DNA of 64,000 nucleotides from Streptacidiphilus sp. ASG 303 (GTDB lineage: Bacteria > Actinomycetota > Actinomycetes > Streptomycetales > Streptomycetaceae), in the NCBI RefSeq assembly GCF_020991365.1, contig NZ_JAJLRA010000012.1, positions 62,001 to 126,000 of the forward strand, read 5' to 3'. The position numbers and the translations under genes were made by a program. Each line of letters opens with the position of its first letter. Position 1 is the first letter of the stretch. Below the pieces are notes generated by a model. It was not told the origin of the DNA and did no database searches. It saw nothing but the letters and a program-made list of their open reading frames with translations. Shown here piece after piece: positions 44,393-54,020 of the stretch.

Positions 44393-47217
44393 GGCGCCGC
44401 CCCCTCGGCGGACCTGCCACGACCTGCGGCGGCGCCCGGGCCCGGCACGCCGGGTCCGGTGATCAGCCCCGGCGGGGCACCGACGACGGCGTCCGGGGCG
44501 CCGCGCTCCTGCCACCTCGCATCGGCCTGCTCCACGGCTTTCATCGTCTCCTCCAGGCTGTTCAGGGCGATCTGGTCGAGCGGGACGCGCGGTGTGCGGC
44601 CGCCGTCGTCCTCGGTCCCCTCCGCGGGGGTCAGCTCGCGCAGGAGCAGGGTGTGCCGTGCGCCGGAGTGGACCTTCAGCACCTTGAAGCCCGTGCCGGG
44701 CAGGAAGAGGACCCGGTCGGGCACGGACGGCTCGAGGAGGTCGGTCCTGCGGGCCGTCAGCGACCAGATGAGGAAGTCCACGCCGTCCGGCGGTCCGACG
44801 TGCGGCGCGGTCCGCGCCGTGCAGAACGCCCATTCGGTGAGGGTCCGCCCCTCGTGGTACCAGGCGCGTCCGGCCTCGCCGAGGTCCGCCCGGAGCAGCG
44901 ACGGCCCCCGGTAGGACGGGAGCCTGCGCAGGCCCGCCGTCACACAGCGCGCCAGCGGGACGTGGGGGCCGGCGGTCGCGCCCTGCACCGCCGCGTCCAC
45001 GCCGCGGTGGTCACCCGACAGGTAGAGCCGCACCGCGACCAGGTCGGTGAGCGCGTCGGCGGCGTCCGCCCCCGACTCACCCCGCAGGCCGGGGGACTCG
45101 GACATCACCCGGGACACCGAGCCCGCGAGCGCGTTGTACTGCTCGCTGAAGGTACGGCGCACCCAGTCCCGCTCCTTGGCGATGCCGCGCTGCGGCGGCA
45201 GCGCCCGGGCGGCGGCACGCGGAACCGGCTGCACGCGCACGGCTGCCTGCGGCGCCGGCGTCCGCTCGGCCGGGGACGGTATCCCGGTTGCGGCCGCCCC
45301 GGGGACGGGGCCTCCGGTCGTGGGCATCCCGGTCGCAGGCCCCTCGGCGGCGGGCGCCTCCGGGACGGGAGCGGGGCGGGACGGCTGGGGCGCGGAGGCC
45401 ACCGCAGCCGCCACGGGCGGCACGGGGGCGTCCGGCAGGCCGGACTCCAGCCGGACCCGCGGTGCCGCACCCAGGGGCGGGGGCGTCCCGGCCGCCGCCG
45501 GGGGCGTCGGCGCTGCAGGGACCTGCTGTGCCGTCGGGAACGTCGGCACCCCCGTCGACAGGGGCTCACGTACGGACTCCGCCGCCCCGGCGTCCGACCC
45601 CGGAGCGGACGCGGGCGCCACCGCACCCGGCTCGACGGCCTCCCCCTCCTGTGGGGCCGGGTGCGGTGCGCCGGCGCCCTCGGGCCCGGGAAACGGACCG
45701 GACGCTGACGCGGACGCGTACGCGGACGGTGGCGCAGTAGGGGCCGAAGCGGCCGCGGGGGCCGAAGGCTGCGCCGAGAGCCGTCGGACGGGCGCCGACG
45801 GTTCTCCCGCCGTGGCCTCGGTGGGGAATCCCGTCGTGGTCGCGGTCGGGAGTTCTGCCGTGGCCCCGGCGGCGCACCCCGCCACGGTCCCGGCCGGGAA
45901 CCCCGCCACCGGCAGGGGCTCGTGCCCGGCCGCCGGGGCCGCTTCGTGGCGCCTCCCCGCCTCCGCACGGGTCAGCTCGTCGGCGGGGGCGAGCCGGAAG
46001 AAGGAGCGGACATCGGGGCCGAGCCGCGCCAGGAGGTCCACGGCCAGCGCGCGCATCCGTTCCGCGATCCCCGGCGTCCCGCGGTCGAACACCAGGAAGG
46101 GACGTCCGAGGACCGCCGGTGCCCGTCGGACGTCGTCCCCGTCGAGCGGGTCCGCCGGCGGGCGCATCCACAGGCCGCCCTGCACGACCTCCAGCACCGC
46201 GTCGGGCGCGTACCGGTAGACGCCCGCGGAGATCTCCGGGACGCCGGCCAGCGGGAGCCGGGCCCCGATGGGGACCGGCGGGGTCGGGGCACCGCCGAAG
46301 GCCGGGACGTACAGCAGCCCCTCGACGAACGTGCGCCAGCCGAGGGTGCCGTCCTCCCGCAGGCCCCGGACCTCGGGCTCCCCGTCCTCCGGACCCACGA
46401 CCACCGGCATGCCGGCGCACACCGCCACCTGGTGGTCCAGCCGGTCCGCGAGCCGCTGCCCGAGGGCGACGCCGTCCAGGGTCTCCACCGGGCCGTAGGG
46501 GATGAACCGCACCATGTGCCGGGCGGTGGGGAGCACGGTCGACCAGAAGCGGACCACGTCGTCCACGCTGACCGTCGGACCGCCGGGACTGCCCAGCACC
46601 ACGGAGATCACGTCCGGGTCGCAGGGGAGGGTCTCCACCAGGTGCCGCCGGTGCTCCGGGGCGGGCTCCCGGGAGGCGCCGCGCACCCAGACGCCGCTCG
46701 GCGTCGGCTCGACCAGGCCGTCGGGGCCGTTCTGCCAGGGCCGGTCCGGGATGGAGAACTCCCAGCGCGGCTTGGGGAACCGCTGGGAGTCGCGCTGGGG
46801 ATCCCGTCCGGGGCGGAATTTCAGCCAGCCCGATCCGCGGTCGCCGGGGACGAACAGCCCGCCGCCGGCCGTCGGCAGTGCGGCGCCGTCCGGTGCCAGG
46901 ACCGTGCGGCGGAGCCGCTCCGCGATCCGCTGGGCCGCGTCGCGCGTCTCCTCCGGCGCACCGCGGCCGAAGACGATGCGCAGGCTGCCCGGGAGGTCCG
47001 CCAGCGCCCTGGCCAGCGGCTCCCACCCCGTGTCCAGGGCGCCGGACGGAAGGTCGGCCACCACCAGGGTGGCCTCCGGGTCCCGTGCCAGGCCCTGGGC
47101 GAACAGGACGGCGCGTCCGTCCACCTCGCCCCGGGGGTGGACCAGGAGGGCGTGGCCCACCTCGCGGCGCTCCAGGGGGAGCCCGGAGAACCGCGGGGGC
47201 CTCAGCGCGATCCTCAC
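44389..47217 (-). CDS. T7SS-locus protein with degenerate ADP-ribosyltransferase-like C-terminus
   Basis: 942 residues without signal peptide or membrane segment. Residues 1-420 hold mixed alpha/beta sequence (VGHALLVHPRGEVDGRAVLF, PEATLVVADLPSG, LPTAGGGLFVPGDRGSGWLK). Then comes a Pro/Ala linker of about 250 residues. The C-terminal 250 hold LPSYRGPSLLRADL, TLTEWAFCTA, FLIWSLTARRTDLLEP and DRVLFLPGTGFKVLKV. The order Arg-Gly, aromatic block and PGTxF matches the core of R-S-E mono-ADP-ribosyltransferases, but the Glu-x-Glu expected before LFLPGT is missing, so it is probably inactive and structural. It sits where EccE could be expected but lacks membrane helices. GTG at 47217 overlaps the eccB stop by 4 nt. 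A shorter paralogue lies at 3446-5548. Confidence 0.72.
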   Translation of the reverse strand: MRIALRPPRFSGLPLERREVGHALLVHPRGEVDGRAVLFAQGLARDPEATLVVADLPSGALDTGWEPLARALADLPGSLRIVFGRGAPEETRDAAQRIAERLRRTVLAPDGAALPTAGGGLFVPGDRGSGWLKFRPGRDPQRDSQRFPKPRWEFSIPDRPWQNGPDGLVEPTPSGVWVRGASREPAPEHRRHLVETLPCDPDVISVVLGSPGGPTVSVDDVVRFWSTVLPTARHMVRFIPYGPVETLDGVALGQRLADRLDHQVAVCAGMPVVVGPEDGEPEVRGLREDGTLGWRTFVEGLLYVPAFGGAPTPPVPIGARLPLAGVPEISAGVYRYAPDAVLEVVQGGLWMRPPADPLDGDDVRRAPAVLGRPFLVFDRGTPGIAERMRALAVDLLARLGPDVRSFFRLAPADELTRAEAGRRHEAAPAAGHEPLPVAGFPAGTVAGCAAGATAELPTATTTGFPTEATAGEPSAPVRRLSAQPSAPAAASAPTAPPSAYASASASGPFPGPEGAGAPHPAPQEGEAVEPGAVAPASAPGSDAGAAESVREPLSTGVPTFPTAQQVPAAPTPPAAAGTPPPLGAAPRVRLESGLPDAPVPPVAAAVASAPQPSRPAPVPEAPAAEGPATGMPTTGGPVPGAAATGIPSPAERTPAPQAAVRVQPVPRAAARALPPQRGIAKERDWVRRTFSEQYNALAGSVSRVMSESPGLRGESGADAADALTDLVAVRLYLSGDHRGVDAAVQGATAGPHVPLARCVTAGLRRLPSYRGPSLLRADLGEAGRAWYHEGRTLTEWAFCTARTAPHVGPPDGVDFLIWSLTARRTDLLEPSVPDRVLFLPGTGFKVLKVHSGARHTLLLRELTPAEGTEDDGGRTPRVPLDQIALNSLEETMKAVEQADARWQERGAPDAVVGAPPGLITGPGVPGPGAAAGRGRSAEGAAP

Positions 47218-48557
47218 GCCGCCCCACCCTCCCGCACGGTCGCCACTGCGGAGGCCTGCGTGAGCAGGGGGCCCCTGGGCAGCAGGGCGAGCACGTCCTT
47301 CGGGAGCGGCAGCGCCCTCGACCGGTCGTATCCGAGGGTCTGCACGGCCTGGTCGTCGAGCGGATAGGCCGTTCCGTCCTCGGCGACAAGGTAGGCCTGC
47401 GGCGAGACGCCCCGCAGCCCGACCTGCGACTGGTCGACGGCGAGCACACCCCGGCCCGGGGGCACCAGGACCGGCCGGCCGCCGGCCGCGGCCCCGCCGG
47501 TCCGGACGACCGGCTCGCTGCGCAGGGCGCGCCCCCGGGACTCCTGCCGCAGGCACACCGCCGCGCCGCTGTCGAGGGGCCGGGTGCCGAGCACGTCGGG
47601 CAGCGCGTCGAGCATCGCCCGGTCCGCCGAGACCGGTGCGACGGCGATGTCGGCCGGGTCGGCCTGCACCGGTGCCCCCGCTCCGTGACGGGCGGCCAGC
47701 AGCGCCGACTCGGTGGCGCTGACCGCCTCCAGGCCGTCGGCCCGCATCACGTAGTAGTGGTCGGTACCGGAGGAGGCGGTCCGGAACAGCTGCCCCACCC
47801 GGACGGGGTGTCCGGCCACGCGTCCCGCCTGCCGTCCGGCCTCGGGGACGGACGGGGCGGCCAGGGCCGCGCCGTCGGGGAGTGCCGACAGCCAGTCCTG
47901 CGGTGCCGCCACCGTGCGCTGCGTGTCCAGCCCCAGCGCGATGAGCGCGCCGTCGTCGGCGACCGGGTACCTCCTGCCGTGCCACAGCAGCTGGCGCCGG
48001 CCGTCCGCCGCGGACAGCAGCACCTGCCGGTCCGCCGGGAAGGGGGTGGTCCCGCGGGCCGGGTCGAAGTCCACCGCCTGGCCGCCGGGGAGGTCCGGGC
48101 GCAGGCAGCGGGTCCAGGGCCCGGAGAGCAGGGCGGAGGCCTGCGGCAGCGCGTCGGGGGCGCCCTGGATGCCCACCGGCGACCCGTGGCGGACGCCCGC
48201 CAGGGAGTTGCGCGACACCGTGCGCACCGTGGCGCGGGGCCCCTCGATCAGCAGCGCCGAGGCGTAGTTGCGGACCGGGCGCAGTTCGTCGCCCAGGTAG
48301 AGGTAGCGGGTGCCGGTCTCCTTCTCCACGATGATCGAGCCGGGCTTGCGCCACGCGGTGTTCCCGCCCGGGGACACCAGGCCGTACACGCCGAAGCCGG
48401 CGCACAGCAGCACCGCGATGGCGACGCCGAGGAAGGTGCCGAGGGAGGAGCGCCGGTTCGGGCTCCCGCCCTGCCCGGGGCTCCCGTCGACGAGGGCGGT
48501 CGCCAGCCGCCCCATGGCGAACTGGTAGGCGTGGACGTGGTCGCGTCGGGTCTGCAC
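47214..48557 (-). CDS. eccB: Type VII secretion protein EccB
   Basis: 447 residues. It starts with the family-typical QTRRDHVHAYQFAMGRLATA, followed by one membrane segment (LGTFLGVAIAVLLCAGFGVY) at about residues 39-60 and a long extracytoplasmic region of repeated short beta units (GSIIVEKETGTRYLYLGDEL, VRNYASALLI, GLDTQRTVAAPQDWLSALPD, PQAYLVAEDGTAYPLDDQAV). EccB is the core T7SS membrane component that projects outward from the EccBCDE complex. The length is slightly below the usual 480-510. GTG at 48557 is chosen because it gives the conserved N-terminus and lies 11 nt after the eccD stop; the stop overlaps the next gene's GTG. Confidence 0.93.
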   Translation of the reverse strand: MQTRRDHVHAYQFAMGRLATALVDGSPGQGGSPNRRSSLGTFLGVAIAVLLCAGFGVYGLVSPGGNTAWRKPGSIIVEKETGTRYLYLGDELRPVRNYASALLIEGPRATVRTVSRNSLAGVRHGSPVGIQGAPDALPQASALLSGPWTRCLRPDLPGGQAVDFDPARGTTPFPADRQVLLSAADGRRQLLWHGRRYPVADDGALIALGLDTQRTVAAPQDWLSALPDGAALAAPSVPEAGRQAGRVAGHPVRVGQLFRTASSGTDHYYVMRADGLEAVSATESALLAARHGAGAPVQADPADIAVAPVSADRAMLDALPDVLGTRPLDSGAAVCLRQESRGRALRSEPVVRTGGAAAGGRPVLVPPGRGVLAVDQSQVGLRGVSPQAYLVAEDGTAYPLDDQAVQTLGYDRSRALPLPKDVLALLPRGPLLTQASAVATVREGGAA

Positions 48558-48568
48558 CGTCGCCGCCC

Positions 48569-49978
48569 CTATCCGGCGAGGGAGCGGACGTAGGCGTACA
48601 CGTGCAGCTCCTGGAGGACCAGCGGCAGCAGGACCGTCGCCGCGACCACCTCCAGGATGTCGCCGGTGTGCCCCCACACGGGCAGCAGCCTGGCGGTCGG
48701 CAGGCGCCAGGCCCCGACGAGCAGCAGGACGGACGAGGTCAGCAGGACGGCGAGCACCGCGGTCCGTGCCGCAGTGCCGCCGTGCGCCCCGTGCACCACC
48801 AGCGCGAGGGCCACCCCGAGCGCACCGGCGACGAGGTGCGGGGCGCGCTGCAGCGTGCCGGTCAGCCCGCGCGCACGCAGCAGGAGCGCCGCGCTGAGGA
48901 CCAGCGGGAGCACCCAGCCGATCCAGCCGCCCTCGTGCACCACGAACCAGAGGGCCGCGGCGTACACGGGCCCGGAGGCGAGGCTGAGGGTGTTGAGGTA
49001 GGCGTTGGCCGCGGACACGCCGCTGCTCACCCGCTCCTCCGTGGCCGGCTCGATGTCGCGCTGCAGCTCCTCCGCGTCGCGGGGCAGCTGCGGTGCCCGG
49101 AGCCGGGCCATGCGCAGGGCCAGCCGCGGTGCGAGGTGCCCGAGGACGAACAGGGCGACGACCGCGACCGACCCGGCCCGTGCCGCGTCCCAGTGCGCCA
49201 GGCCCTCCAGGGCCGCCCAGAGGACCGAGGCGGCTGCGGTCACCAGGACGGTCGCCGGCACGACGAGCGGCAGCGGTCCCAGGGCCAGCAGGGTGCCCGC
49301 CGTGACGGCGACGTATCCGGCGGCGGCCGGCACGGTCGGGACGCCGAGGGCGAACCCGCCGTCCGCGGCGTGCTCCTGGGCGGCTCCCATGAGTCCGGCG
49401 AACACCATCGCCCCCACGCCGGCCGCGATCAGGCTGCCGGAGCCCGGGCCCGAGCCGGCTCCGAGCCGTGCGCCCGCCACGCAGGCGAAGGCCAGGACCA
49501 GAGCGGTCGTTCCGCAGGCGGCCACCGCGAGGGGGCCGGGACCCGCCTCCAGCACGGCGGCGGCCAGGGCCCCGAGCGCGAGGCACGCCATCGAGAGCGC
49601 CAGCCGGCCCGTCAGCTCGGGGCGCCAGCGGTCGGACAGGCCGCTGATCACGTGGGCCACGCCGTCGGCGACGTCGTCGAACTCGAGGGGGGCGAGCCGG
49701 TCCTCCGCCGGCCGCAGGTACAGCACGTCGCCGTGGCGCAGGCCCAGGCTCTCCGGCGTCCCGTCGGCGTCCAGCGGGTCCTCACCCAGCCGCTGCAGCA
49801 CCCAGGGGGTGCCCGCGTCGGCCCCGCCGGCGGTGACGTGGCGGACCAGCACCGGCAGGAGCGCGGAGACCGGCGTCGACACCGGAACGGCCACGTCCGC
49901 CCGGCCGGCGGGCCCGTCGACGGTGATCCGGCACACCTCGGGTGCGGGCGTGGGGACCGTGGGCGGGGAGGTAGTCAT
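48569..49978 (-). CDS. eccD: Type VII secretion integral membrane protein EccD
   Basis: 469 residues. The N-terminal 95 form a ubiquitin-like domain (VCRITVDGPAGRADVAVPVS, LRHGDVLYLRPAEDRLAPLE). The rest has about 11 hydrophobic segments, such as LALSMACLALGALAAAVLEA, YVAVTAGTLLALGPLPLVVP and DILEVVAATVLLPLVLQELH. This layout is diagnostic for EccD, the membrane-embedded dimer of the ESX core. ATG at 49978 has CAGGAG 5 nt upstream. Transcribed between eccC (85-bp gap) and eccB (11-bp gap). Confidence 0.94.
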   Translation of the reverse strand: MTTSPPTVPTPAPEVCRITVDGPAGRADVAVPVSTPVSALLPVLVRHVTAGGADAGTPWVLQRLGEDPLDADGTPESLGLRHGDVLYLRPAEDRLAPLEFDDVADGVAHVISGLSDRWRPELTGRLALSMACLALGALAAAVLEAGPGPLAVAACGTTALVLAFACVAGARLGAGSGPGSGSLIAAGVGAMVFAGLMGAAQEHAADGGFALGVPTVPAAAGYVAVTAGTLLALGPLPLVVPATVLVTAAASVLWAALEGLAHWDAARAGSVAVVALFVLGHLAPRLALRMARLRAPQLPRDAEELQRDIEPATEERVSSGVSAANAYLNTLSLASGPVYAAALWFVVHEGGWIGWVLPLVLSAALLLRARGLTGTLQRAPHLVAGALGVALALVVHGAHGGTAARTAVLAVLLTSSVLLLVGAWRLPTARLLPVWGHTGDILEVVAATVLLPLVLQELHVYAYVRSLAG

Positions 49979-50063
49979 GGTGCTCCTGTGGTGCACGGTG
50001 GAAGGGGGGGTGGGTACCGCACGCGGGCGGCCGGGGCCGCCGTCCGGCGGGGCCGCCGCCGCG

Positions 50064-53000
50064 CTACGGGGTGACCAGCCCGGTCTGGACGAGCCGGATG
50101 GACCGCCGGGTGACGAGCTGCGCCCGGCCGGTGGGGAGGGTGCGCGGCCTGGCCTCCCCGATGAACTTGCCCTCCTCCTTGGGGTAGGAGAACAGCAGGG
50201 CCGGGTTGCCCAGCTCCCACAGGCGGCGCAGCAGCGGGTCCATCATGGCGCGCGTCGCCCCGGAGGTGCTCCGGGCGAGGACCAGGTGCATGCCGATGTG
50301 CTGCCCCTGGGACAGCAGCGGGACCAGCGGCGCCATCGGCGACCCCGCCCCGGGAGCGGCGGGGAAGAGGTCGTAGTCGTCGACGACGACGAACAGGAGC
50401 GGGCCCTGCCACCAGTCCCGCCTCTCCAGCTGCTCCGGGGTGACGTCCGCGCCGGGCAGCCGCTTGCCGACGGACACCGCGGCGCTCTCGGCGAGCCGGG
50501 TCAGGCCCTCGCTGTCCACGACGTAGCCCACCCGGTACTCCTCGGGCACGTCCTTGAGCAGGCGCCGACCGGGGTCGGCGAGCAGGATGCGCGCCTCCTC
50601 CGGCCGGTAGCGGGAGGTGATGGCGCGGATCGCCAGACGCAGGGCGTTGGTCTTGCCCGTCTCGCCGTCGCCGAAGGCCATCAGGTGCGGCGTGCTGCCG
50701 AAGTCGTGCCACACCGGGGCGAGCCGCTGCTCGTCCCAGCCCAGGCACATGCGCAGGTCGCCCTCGGCCGGGGGGAGCTGGTCGGCCGACAGCTTCGTCG
50801 GCAGCAGCCGCACGCCGGGCGCCGACCCGCCGGTCCAGAAGGTGTCGACCTCGGCGACGGCCGCCTTGGTGGCGAGGGTCAGGTCCGCGGTCTGCGAGGA
50901 GCCGTCCAGCCGGGGCAGGGCGGACAGGAAGTGCGCCCCCGCGCTCGTCAGGCCGCGGCCCGGCTGGTGCGGGACGCCGGCCGCCGCCTTGGACCCGACC
51001 TCGGACTCCATCGTGTCGCCGAGGCGCAGTTCGAGCTTGGTGCCGAGCATGTCGCGCAGCCGGGGGCGGATCTCCGACCACCGCACGGCGGACGCCACCA
51101 CGTGCAGTCCGAAGGACAGCCCGCGGGCGGCGAGGTCCATGACCCGCGACTCCAGGTCCTCGAACTCCTGCCGCAGGGTGAACCAGCCGTCGACCACCAG
51201 GAACACGTCGCCGTACGGGTCGTCGACCCCGCCGGAGGCCCGCAGGGCCCGGTAGGCGGCCATGGACTCCAGACCCCGGGAGGTGAAGGCCTGCTCGCGC
51301 TGCTCGACCAGCTGCGACAGCTCCTCGACGGTCCGCAGCACCCTGTCCCGCTCCAGCCTGGTCGCCACCGAGCCGACGTGCGGCAGGCCCGCGGTGGACA
51401 CCAGGCCGCCGCCGCCGAAGTCCAGGCAGTAGAACTGGACCTCCTCCGGCGTGTGGGTCAGCGCCAGCGACAGCATGAGCGTGCGCAGCAGGGTGGACTT
51501 GCCGGTCTGGGGGGCGCCCACCAGGCCGACGTGCCCGTCCGCGCCGGACAGGTCGGCCACCAGCAGCTCGCGCAGCTGCTCGAACGGCCGGTCCACCATG
51601 CCGAGGGGGACCCGCAGCGCGCCCGGGGCCGGGTGGCCGACCGTGGTCATGCCCCGCACCGGGTCCGGCACGATGCCGGGGAGCAGCTGGTCCAGGCTGG
51701 GGGAGGACGTCAGCGGTGGCAACCAGACCTGCCGTGCGGGCGGACCGCTCTCCTCCAGCCGCTCCACCAGCACCTCGAGCAGGCTCTCGTCGCTCGGCGC
51801 GGGCTCGGCGGCCTCCGCCGCGGCGCCGGGCACCAGGGCGTCGTCCTCGTCGTCCGAGCGCACCGGTCCCTGCTGGTCCAGTCCGAAGACGGTGACCTCC
51901 TGCGCCGTCTCCGCCTCCGGTGCCGGCTCCTCGGGCTGTGCCACTGCGGCGGGCGCCGGCCCGGAGACGTAGGCGGCCTTGAAGCGCACCAGGTTGGTGG
52001 TGTCGATCTTCAGGAAGCCGTTGCCCGGCACCGAGGGGAGCTCGTGGGCGCCGGCGACGCCGATGACGCTGCGGGACTCCATGGCGGAGAAGGTGCGCAG
52101 GGCGATGCGGTACGACAGGTGCCCCTCGACCCGGTGGATACGGCTCTCGTCCAGCCGCTGGGACGCCAGCAGCAGGTGCACGCCCAGGCTGCGCCCCAGC
52201 CGTCCGATCGACACGAAGAGGTCCACGAACTCGGGCTTGCTCGCGAGCAGCTCGGAGAACTCGTCGACGATGACCAGAAGCGAGGGGAGCGGGGTCAGCG
52301 GGGCCCCGGCGGCGCGGGCCTTCTCGTACTCGAACAGAGAGGAGTGGCCGGACGCCCGGAGCAGCTCCTGCCGGCGGATCATCTCGCCGTTGATGGAGTC
52401 CCGCATCCGGTCCACCAGGTGCAGTTCGTCCGCGAGGTTGGTGATGACGGCGGAGGTGTGCGGGAGGCGGTCCATGTGGAGGAAGGTGGCGCCGCCCTTG
52501 AAGTCCACCAGGACCATGTTGAGCACTTCGGAGGAGTGCGTGGCGGCCAGCCCCATCACCAGGGTGCGCAGCAGTTCGCTCTTGCCGGACCCGGTGGCGC
52601 CGATCAGCAGGCCGTGCGGCCCCATGCCCCCCTGCGCGGACTCCTTGAGGTCGATCTCGACGACCTCCCCGTCCTCCGTCACCCCGATCGGCACCCGCAG
52701 CCGTGCGTCCTGCGCCGTGCGCGGGCGCCACTTGGCCGCCACGTCGAAAGTGCGCGGGTTGCGGATGCCCAGCAGGGTGGTCAGGTCGAAGTCGGTCTCC
52801 AGCGGACGGTCCATCAGGTCGACGCTGCCGCTGGTGCGCATCGGTGCGAGCACCCGTGCCAGCGCCTCCGCGGACGTCGTGCTGAGTGCGTCCACCCGCG
52901 CGGAGACCGTGCTGCTGCCCGAGGGGAACTCCACGCCGCCGTCGCGGACGGTCATCCGCAGGACGCCGGGGCCTCCGGTCATGGCCCCGGTCGCGTCCAG

Positions 53001-54020
53001 CAGCACGACGTTCCGCAGGCCCGGGCCGAGCAGACGGGCGTTCTCCGGGAGGCGCACCCCCTGCGCCAGGACCACGACGAACGGTTCCGCCACGCTCGGC
53101 GGGTGGTCCGGGTCGTGGTCCGGCCGGTCGCCCAGCCCCGAGCCGAACAGCTCCACGAGCGTGTCCAGGTCCCCTGCGGCCAGCCGGACCGGGCCGGCGC
53201 TGTCGGACCGGTCCGGATGGGCGTTGTGCGGCAGCCACTTCAGCCAGTCCCACTGGGCCCGGGCCGCCGCGTCGCCGACCACGGCGATCCGGAGCTCGTC
53301 GGGGGAGTGGAAGACGGCCAGCTGGCCGATCACCGACCTCAGCAGGGACAGCGCCCCCTCGCCCTCACCGGCGAGCTCCACCCGTGCGAACTGCCGCAGC
53401 GCCACGGGCACGGGGAGCCACGGCACGCTCTGGTGGGTGCGGGTGAACCGGCGGAGCGAGATCGCCGACAACGGCTCCAGGTCCTCCACCGGCTTCGTCT
53501 GCGGCGGCAGGAACTCCAGGGCGGAGCGCCGGGTGCCCAGGCCCACCCGGACCCGGGCGAAGTCCTCGTGGCCGGGGCGCCGCTCCCAGACGCGGGGTCC
53601 GAGCGCCATGGCCCACAGGTCCTGCGGGGCGGGGTTGTCCCACAGCAGGGCGCTCCGCTGCGCGACCGCCGCCTGCCGGGCCTGCCGGCGCCTCTGTGCG
53701 AGGTAGCGCAGGTAGTCGCGCCGTTCGGCGCGCATCCGCCGCTTGCGCTCGGCACCGGAACGGCCGATCTGGGTGACGCTCATACTGGCCATGGCCAGGC
53801 CCATCGCCCCGGACATCATGTAGGTCGTCGCGTTCCCGCCGACGGAGTACATCAGCGCCATCGTGCCGCTGCCGAGGCCCATGGGCAGATAGGTCATGAC
53901 CGAGCCGAAGTCGGCGGAGGCCGGCTCCCCGAGGACGGGGGGCTCGGCGAGTTCGACCTGGCCGTCCGGCATCGGAGGGCCCTCGGCACGCGGTGAGCGC
54001 CTCACGACCACGTTGCTCAA
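50064..54020 (-). CDS. eccC: Type VII secretion ATPase EccC (FtsK/SpoIIIE type, three ATPase modules)
   Basis: 1318 residues, the full-length EccCa-EccCb fused form. Two membrane segments lie at about residues 40-85, followed by a stalk with basic helices and three P-loop modules. Walker A lysines are Lys480 (GATGSGKSELL), Lys841 (GAPQTGKSTLL) and Lys1123 (GDGETGKTNAL). Module 1 has a proper Walker B with catalytic Glu (LLVIVDEFSELL); modules 2 (FLVVDGWF) and 3 (VVVDDYDLF) lack it, as known for EccC, where only module 1 hydrolyses ATP efficiently. It drives substrate recognition and export at the inner membrane. The TTG at 54020 with AAAGAGAAG upstream is the best start. It is the first gene of the machinery operon. 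Confidence 0.95.
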   Translation of the reverse strand: MSNVVVRRSPRAEGPPMPDGQVELAEPPVLGEPASADFGSVMTYLPMGLGSGTMALMYSVGGNATTYMMSGAMGLAMASMSVTQIGRSGAERKRRMRAERRDYLRYLAQRRRQARQAAVAQRSALLWDNPAPQDLWAMALGPRVWERRPGHEDFARVRVGLGTRRSALEFLPPQTKPVEDLEPLSAISLRRFTRTHQSVPWLPVPVALRQFARVELAGEGEGALSLLRSVIGQLAVFHSPDELRIAVVGDAAARAQWDWLKWLPHNAHPDRSDSAGPVRLAAGDLDTLVELFGSGLGDRPDHDPDHPPSVAEPFVVVLAQGVRLPENARLLGPGLRNVVLLDATGAMTGGPGVLRMTVRDGGVEFPSGSSTVSARVDALSTTSAEALARVLAPMRTSGSVDLMDRPLETDFDLTTLLGIRNPRTFDVAAKWRPRTAQDARLRVPIGVTEDGEVVEIDLKESAQGGMGPHGLLIGATGSGKSELLRTLVMGLAATHSSEVLNMVLVDFKGGATFLHMDRLPHTSAVITNLADELHLVDRMRDSINGEMIRRQELLRASGHSSLFEYEKARAAGAPLTPLPSLLVIVDEFSELLASKPEFVDLFVSIGRLGRSLGVHLLLASQRLDESRIHRVEGHLSYRIALRTFSAMESRSVIGVAGAHELPSVPGNGFLKIDTTNLVRFKAAYVSGPAPAAVAQPEEPAPEAETAQEVTVFGLDQQGPVRSDDEDDALVPGAAAEAAEPAPSDESLLEVLVERLEESGPPARQVWLPPLTSSPSLDQLLPGIVPDPVRGMTTVGHPAPGALRVPLGMVDRPFEQLRELLVADLSGADGHVGLVGAPQTGKSTLLRTLMLSLALTHTPEEVQFYCLDFGGGGLVSTAGLPHVGSVATRLERDRVLRTVEELSQLVEQREQAFTSRGLESMAAYRALRASGGVDDPYGDVFLVVDGWFTLRQEFEDLESRVMDLAARGLSFGLHVVASAVRWSEIRPRLRDMLGTKLELRLGDTMESEVGSKAAAGVPHQPGRGLTSAGAHFLSALPRLDGSSQTADLTLATKAAVAEVDTFWTGGSAPGVRLLPTKLSADQLPPAEGDLRMCLGWDEQRLAPVWHDFGSTPHLMAFGDGETGKTNALRLAIRAITSRYRPEEARILLADPGRRLLKDVPEEYRVGYVVDSEGLTRLAESAAVSVGKRLPGADVTPEQLERRDWWQGPLLFVVVDDYDLFPAAPGAGSPMAPLVPLLSQGQHIGMHLVLARSTSGATRAMMDPLLRRLWELGNPALLFSYPKEEGKFIGEARPRTLPTGRAQLVTRRSIRLVQTGLVTP

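Noticed and set aside
44389-47217. Annotation as EccE because of its position after eccB
   Set aside because: It lacks the two N-terminal membrane helices of EccE, is far longer, and has a soluble paralogue outside the core operon.
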